DNA of 64,000 bases from Aralia elata (taxonomy: Eukaryota > Streptophyta > Magnoliopsida > Apiales > Araliaceae): positions 33,929,765-33,993,764 of the forward strand of contig CM068380.1 in assembly GCA_034770075.1 (NCBI GenBank), read 5' to 3'. The notes under the pieces were generated by a model. The model was not told the DNA's origin. It did no database searches and saw only the letters and a program-made list of their open reading frames with translations. The position numbers were made by a program, and so were the translations under genes. Within the stretch, counting starts at the first letter, position 1; every line of letters begins with the position of its first letter. Positions 60,901 to 64,000 of this stretch are shown one piece after another.

Positions 60901-61628
60901 TCTTCACGTCGTCAGTCGACCTAAGCCTTCGCCGACGCCTTTTCCCCCGTCCTTTATCGATTGATGGACTGAAAGCTTCGACAGTGGTTTGACTGATTGA
61001 GGGCTTAGGATCGCTAGGGTTTGCTTCCTCTTTTCTCTCGCTCGGTCATTTTCCCCAATTTGTTTGCTGCGTGACAACCCCTTCCCTCACGAATTGTTTT
61101 GCCAGTTATCCTAAATTAGCTCACTAGTTGCCCCAAATTGAAAACAAAATGGACCTAACCCGTTGGCTTGAGTCAACCCGACCCGGCATGGAAAAGAATT
61201 GAAATGGGCTCAGCCCAATAGGGTTGGACCAGCTAAATGAATTAAAGAGGCGGCCCAAAAAGGAATTTAAGATGAAAATTTGGGCCAGTCCAATAAAATG
61301 ACCCGATTTAATCTAACCACATTGCATTTAAATTAAATAACGAACCCAATTAATTATTTATCTAAGATATTTATTTTTAACCATAATTCTTTATTTACAA
61401 GAATTTATTTGTTCATCTTCTTTTCCCAATTTTCTTGCAAATTAAATCCTTAGGGTCAACTCACTAATTTATTTAAACTATCAGTGAGTCCCCTTAATGC
61501 ACAGAAAATTATTGGATTATGTAATTAAATAGAAATTCTTACACGGGTCCAATTAAATTCATTAAATAAAATGAATTTCATATATTAAACTAAGTCAATA
61601 CAATGTTTAAAAATCCTCGGACATTACA
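57956..61628 (-). mobile_element. Element A 5' LTR
   Basis: 3.67 kb, tgtgacgcccccaaattcgg to cctcggacattaca. Stem-loop at 58278-58349; AT-rich repeats around 59500-59870; minus-strand TATA-like CCTATAAATTG at 60690-60700. TSD tgtca follows at 61629. Confidence 0.94.
58278..58349 (-). promoter_or_regulatory. Conserved bipartite stem-loop, A 5' LTR
   Basis: Outer arms TCATGATATA (58278-58287) and TATATCATGA (58340-58349); inner arms TGAGCAA (58295-58301) and TTGCCCA (58307-58313). It lies roughly 350 bases from the U5 end of the LTR, in the region expected to be transcribed. Confidence 0.55.
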
Positions 61629-62154
61629 TGTCAAAGTATAACTCATCATACACAAGATACTATGATGATCTCAAGTCCAAGGATCACTTATACTACTATC
61701 ACTAGCGGAATTCCTATTGACAGGTGAGTAAAACTCCATTAGGTATTCCTTAGTGAGCCACGTTCAGTGAACTTATTCTCCAATAAGCACCTACATACTT
61801 GCTTTAGTGTCTCCACACAAATGATTATGAGATCAATCATACTCTTCTTAAGAGCAAGCAACGTATGTACTAATCTATCCGGATTCACTAATCCCCTTTT
61901 TAGTAATCCAACGATTAAGAACAATTTTAGTTTGTGAGCTATCTAGAATTTAGATCTCATTAGCATGATCACCATCATGATTCTAAAAGCATTGCTTAAA
62001 ACTATGAGTTTATCACATTTAATATAACAGCACTATGTACATAATTTAAAATGCCTTTTAATAAAATCAATTCTTTTATTAATAAATGAATAAGATTACA
62101 AAGTATATGCTACATCATATCAAATATGATTGGCTTGTGTGCATACTAATTTCA
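61629..62154 (-). mobile_element. Copia family X 3' LTR, part beyond A
   Basis: Matches about 885-1390. On the minus strand it begins TGAAATTAG at 62154. The remainder, expected on the far side of A, is absent from the window's A-low flank. It contains a minus frame (61739-61924) also open in X'; I do not call it a gene. Confidence 0.85.
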
Positions 62155-62168
62155 ATCTCCCACTTGCA
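62155..62168 (-). promoter_or_regulatory. Copia X polypurine tract
   Basis: Minus strand GTGCAAGTGGGAGAT abuts the LTR start TGAAATTAG; a typical Copia PPT. Confidence 0.7.
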
Positions 62169-64000
62169 CTAAAACCAATCGCCATGGTATCTAATTCCCA
62201 TCTTCTCTAAGTGACGATCAAACTGCTGTTGTGTTAAACCTTTAGTATATGGATCTGCAATATTGTCTTGAGAGTCTACCCGCTCCAGGGTGACATCCCC
62301 TATTTCAATGATCTCTTTAATCAAATGAAACCGTCGCAATACGTGTTTGGATTTCTGATTAGACATGGGTTCCTTAGCCTGGGCAATAGCTCCGGTGTTG
62401 TCACAGAATAAAGGTACGGCTCCTCTAATGCTAGAAACCACTCCAAGTTCAGTTATGAACTTCTTCATCCAAACAGCTTCCTTTGCAGCTATGTACTCTG
62501 CCTCTGTCACTGAATCAGCAACTGTTTGCTGCTTGGAACTATTCCAACTCACTGCGCCACCATTTAAGGTAAACACATACCCTGAAACGAATTTACTGTC
62601 ATCTTGGTCCATTTAAAAACTTAAGTCTGTATAGCCCTCTAGTTTCAATTTAGACTCACCGTAGACAAGAAATACATACTTAGTTTTTCTCAAGTACTTT
62701 AGGACGTTTTTCACTGCCTTCCAGTGCTCTTTTCCTGGATTCGACTAATATCTGCTTGTTACACTAAGTGCATGAGCGACATCTGGTCTAGTACATATCA
62801 TACCGTACATGATAGATCCTATTGCTGAAGCATAAGGAATCTTACTCATACGGTCTCTCTCCTCAGGTGTCTTTGGGGCCTGTTTCTTGGAGAGATGTAT
62901 TCCATGGCTCATCAGCATGAGACCTCTCTTGGAATCTTCCATGCTAAACTTCTTTAGCATTGAGTCAATGTACTTTCCTTGGGTCAAACCCAACATCCTT
63001 TTAGATCTATCTCTATAGATCTATCTCTATAGATCTTTATCCCCAAAATATAGGATGCCTCACCCAATTCCTTCATGGAGAAGTGTTTAGATAACCAAAT
63101 TTTGATCGACTATAGCATAGGAACATCATTCCCTATCAGTAATATATCATCAACATATAATACAAGGAATAAAATAGTGCTCCCACTAACCTTCTTGTAC
63201 ACACAAGGTTAATCCTCATTTTTGATAAAATCAAACCTTTTGATTATCTCATCAAAACGGATGTTCCATCTTCGAGAAGCTTGCTTCAATCTATAAATGG
63301 ATCGTTATAGCTTACAGACTTGGTTTGTCCCAACCGTTGAAACAAAACCCTCTGACTGTATCGTATATATATTTTCCTCAAGCTCTCCATTGAGGAAGGC
63401 TGTTTTCACGTCCAATTGCCAGATCTCGTAGTCATAATAAACTGCAATTGCAAGCAAAATCCGAATGGACTTGAGCATAGCTACTGGTGAGAAGGTTTCA
63501 TCATAGTCAACTCCTTGTCTTTGTTTGAAACCTTTTGCAACCAGTCGGGCCTTATAGGTCTCTACCTTGCCATCTGCTCTAGTCTTTCTTTTATTACACC
63601 CAATAGGCTTAATGCCCTCAGGTGGTGAAACCAAAGTCCATACTTGGTTTTCAAACATGGAGTCTATCTCGGATTTCATGGCTTGTAGCCATTTTTCTGA
63701 GTCTTCACTACTCATAGCCTCTTCGTAAGTCAATGGATCATCATCATTTATGATGCGTACCTCATCATCATCCTCTATGATGAATCCATACCTTTCAGGT
63801 ATATTCGGTACTCTTCCAGATTTACGAATAGGTAGTGGTACAGTAGGTTCTTCTACTTGGTCAAGTACCTGACTTTGATCCGTAGTATTTTGTGGTTCTT
63901 GAACTTCTTCAAAATATATCTTACTCCTACTGACCCCTTCAAGGATAAACTCCTTTTCCAAGAAGGCAGCATGTTTCGCAACAAACACCTTTTGATCATT
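62169..64000 (-). pseudogene. pol: Copia X pol remnant: RT and RNase H
   Basis: Reads in from the window edge with the integrase-RT linker (RKSGRVPNIPERY), then RT from about 63700 (EAMSSEDSEKWLQAMKSEI, ETYKARLVAKGF, QLDVKTAFLNGEL). It loses about three residues in the usual KWIYKRK motif (here GCNKRK). A stop follows at 63305. The catalytic YVDD is at 63157-63146. A 14-bp tandem duplication at 63003-63036 shifts the frame in the KIYRDRSK region. The GLTQGKYIDSML part is open at 62996-62745, and RNase H at 62612-62169 (TEAEYIAAKEA, ADPYTKGL) ends just before the PPT. Non-functional; the lineage within Copia is not assigned with confidence. Confidence 0.88.

Larger units (their letters stand above)
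27382..61628 (-). mobile_element. Gypsy element A (Tekay/Del-like chromovirus), hosting B
   Basis: LTRs at 27382-31038 and 57956-61628, with internal sequence at 31039-35796 and 56663-57955; B with its TSD lies between. The LTRs differ by only a few SNPs. The right TSD is tgtca (61629-61633) inside an X-family Copia LTR. The low end lacks the last 17 bp of the LTR and its TSD, so a deletion or rearrangement removed that flank. The gene order matches C. Confidence 0.92.

Noticed and set aside
61739..61924. 61-aa minus frame in X LTR, also at 996-1181
   Set aside because: Conserved only between two closely related LTR copies; no start context or domain supports a gene.

Overview
This is plant nuclear DNA made almost entirely of nested LTR retrotransposons; I see no intact host gene, rRNA or tRNA. 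Chromodomain-bearing Ty3/Gypsy elements with LTRs of 3.6-4.1 kb (Tekay/Del-like chromoviruses), a Sirevirus-type Ty1/Copia element with an env-like ORF, and initiator-Met-tRNA primer sites all point to a repeat-rich angiosperm, probably pericentromeric or similar heterochromatin.

Layout. 1-1390: LTR of a Copia element (family X, minus strand). 1391-11138: the 3' part of a plus-strand Sirevirus (integrase end, RT, RNase H, env-like gene, 3' LTR); its env-like gene is split by a solo LTR of Gypsy family A (4467-8265, TSD gtagt). 11139-13298: an older minus-strand LTR-like fragment (E) with a hAT-type MITE (12299-12730, TSD ccaaaaat). 13299-13484 and 26804-27262: a relic LTR (D) split by a complete Gypsy element C (13485-26798, TSD gttcc). 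27263-27380: scrap of a Copia LTR. 27382-61628: Gypsy element A, lacking its last 17 bp on the low side, inserted into an X-family Copia LTR (61629-62154) whose broken pol follows to 64000. Inside A lies B (35797-56657, TSD aaacc), a composite of three LTRs and two internal regions.

Elements A, B and C are all on the minus strand and share one plan: 5' LTR, tRNA-iMet PBS, a short leader ending in a splice-acceptor-like sequence, an extra ORF (here 'aORF', 191-276 aa, acidic then coiled-coil; Arg-rich at the C-terminus in A and C) and, in A and C, gag-protease-RT-RNase H-integrase-chromodomain, then PPT and 3' LTR. The aORF is open in every copy. Gag-pol carries two premature stops in A and three in C; B has lost gag and its pol is frameshifted. 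In the B pair the outer LTRs share one 5-bp TSD, so the array probably arose by recombination between LTRs, not by two insertions.

The observations most worth following are the aORF with its conserved acceptor-like context, a bipartite stem-loop shared by the LTRs of A and C (with a compensatory base-pair change) and partly by B and D, and the LTR-internal-LTR-internal-LTR structure of B. All sequence comparisons were made by eye.
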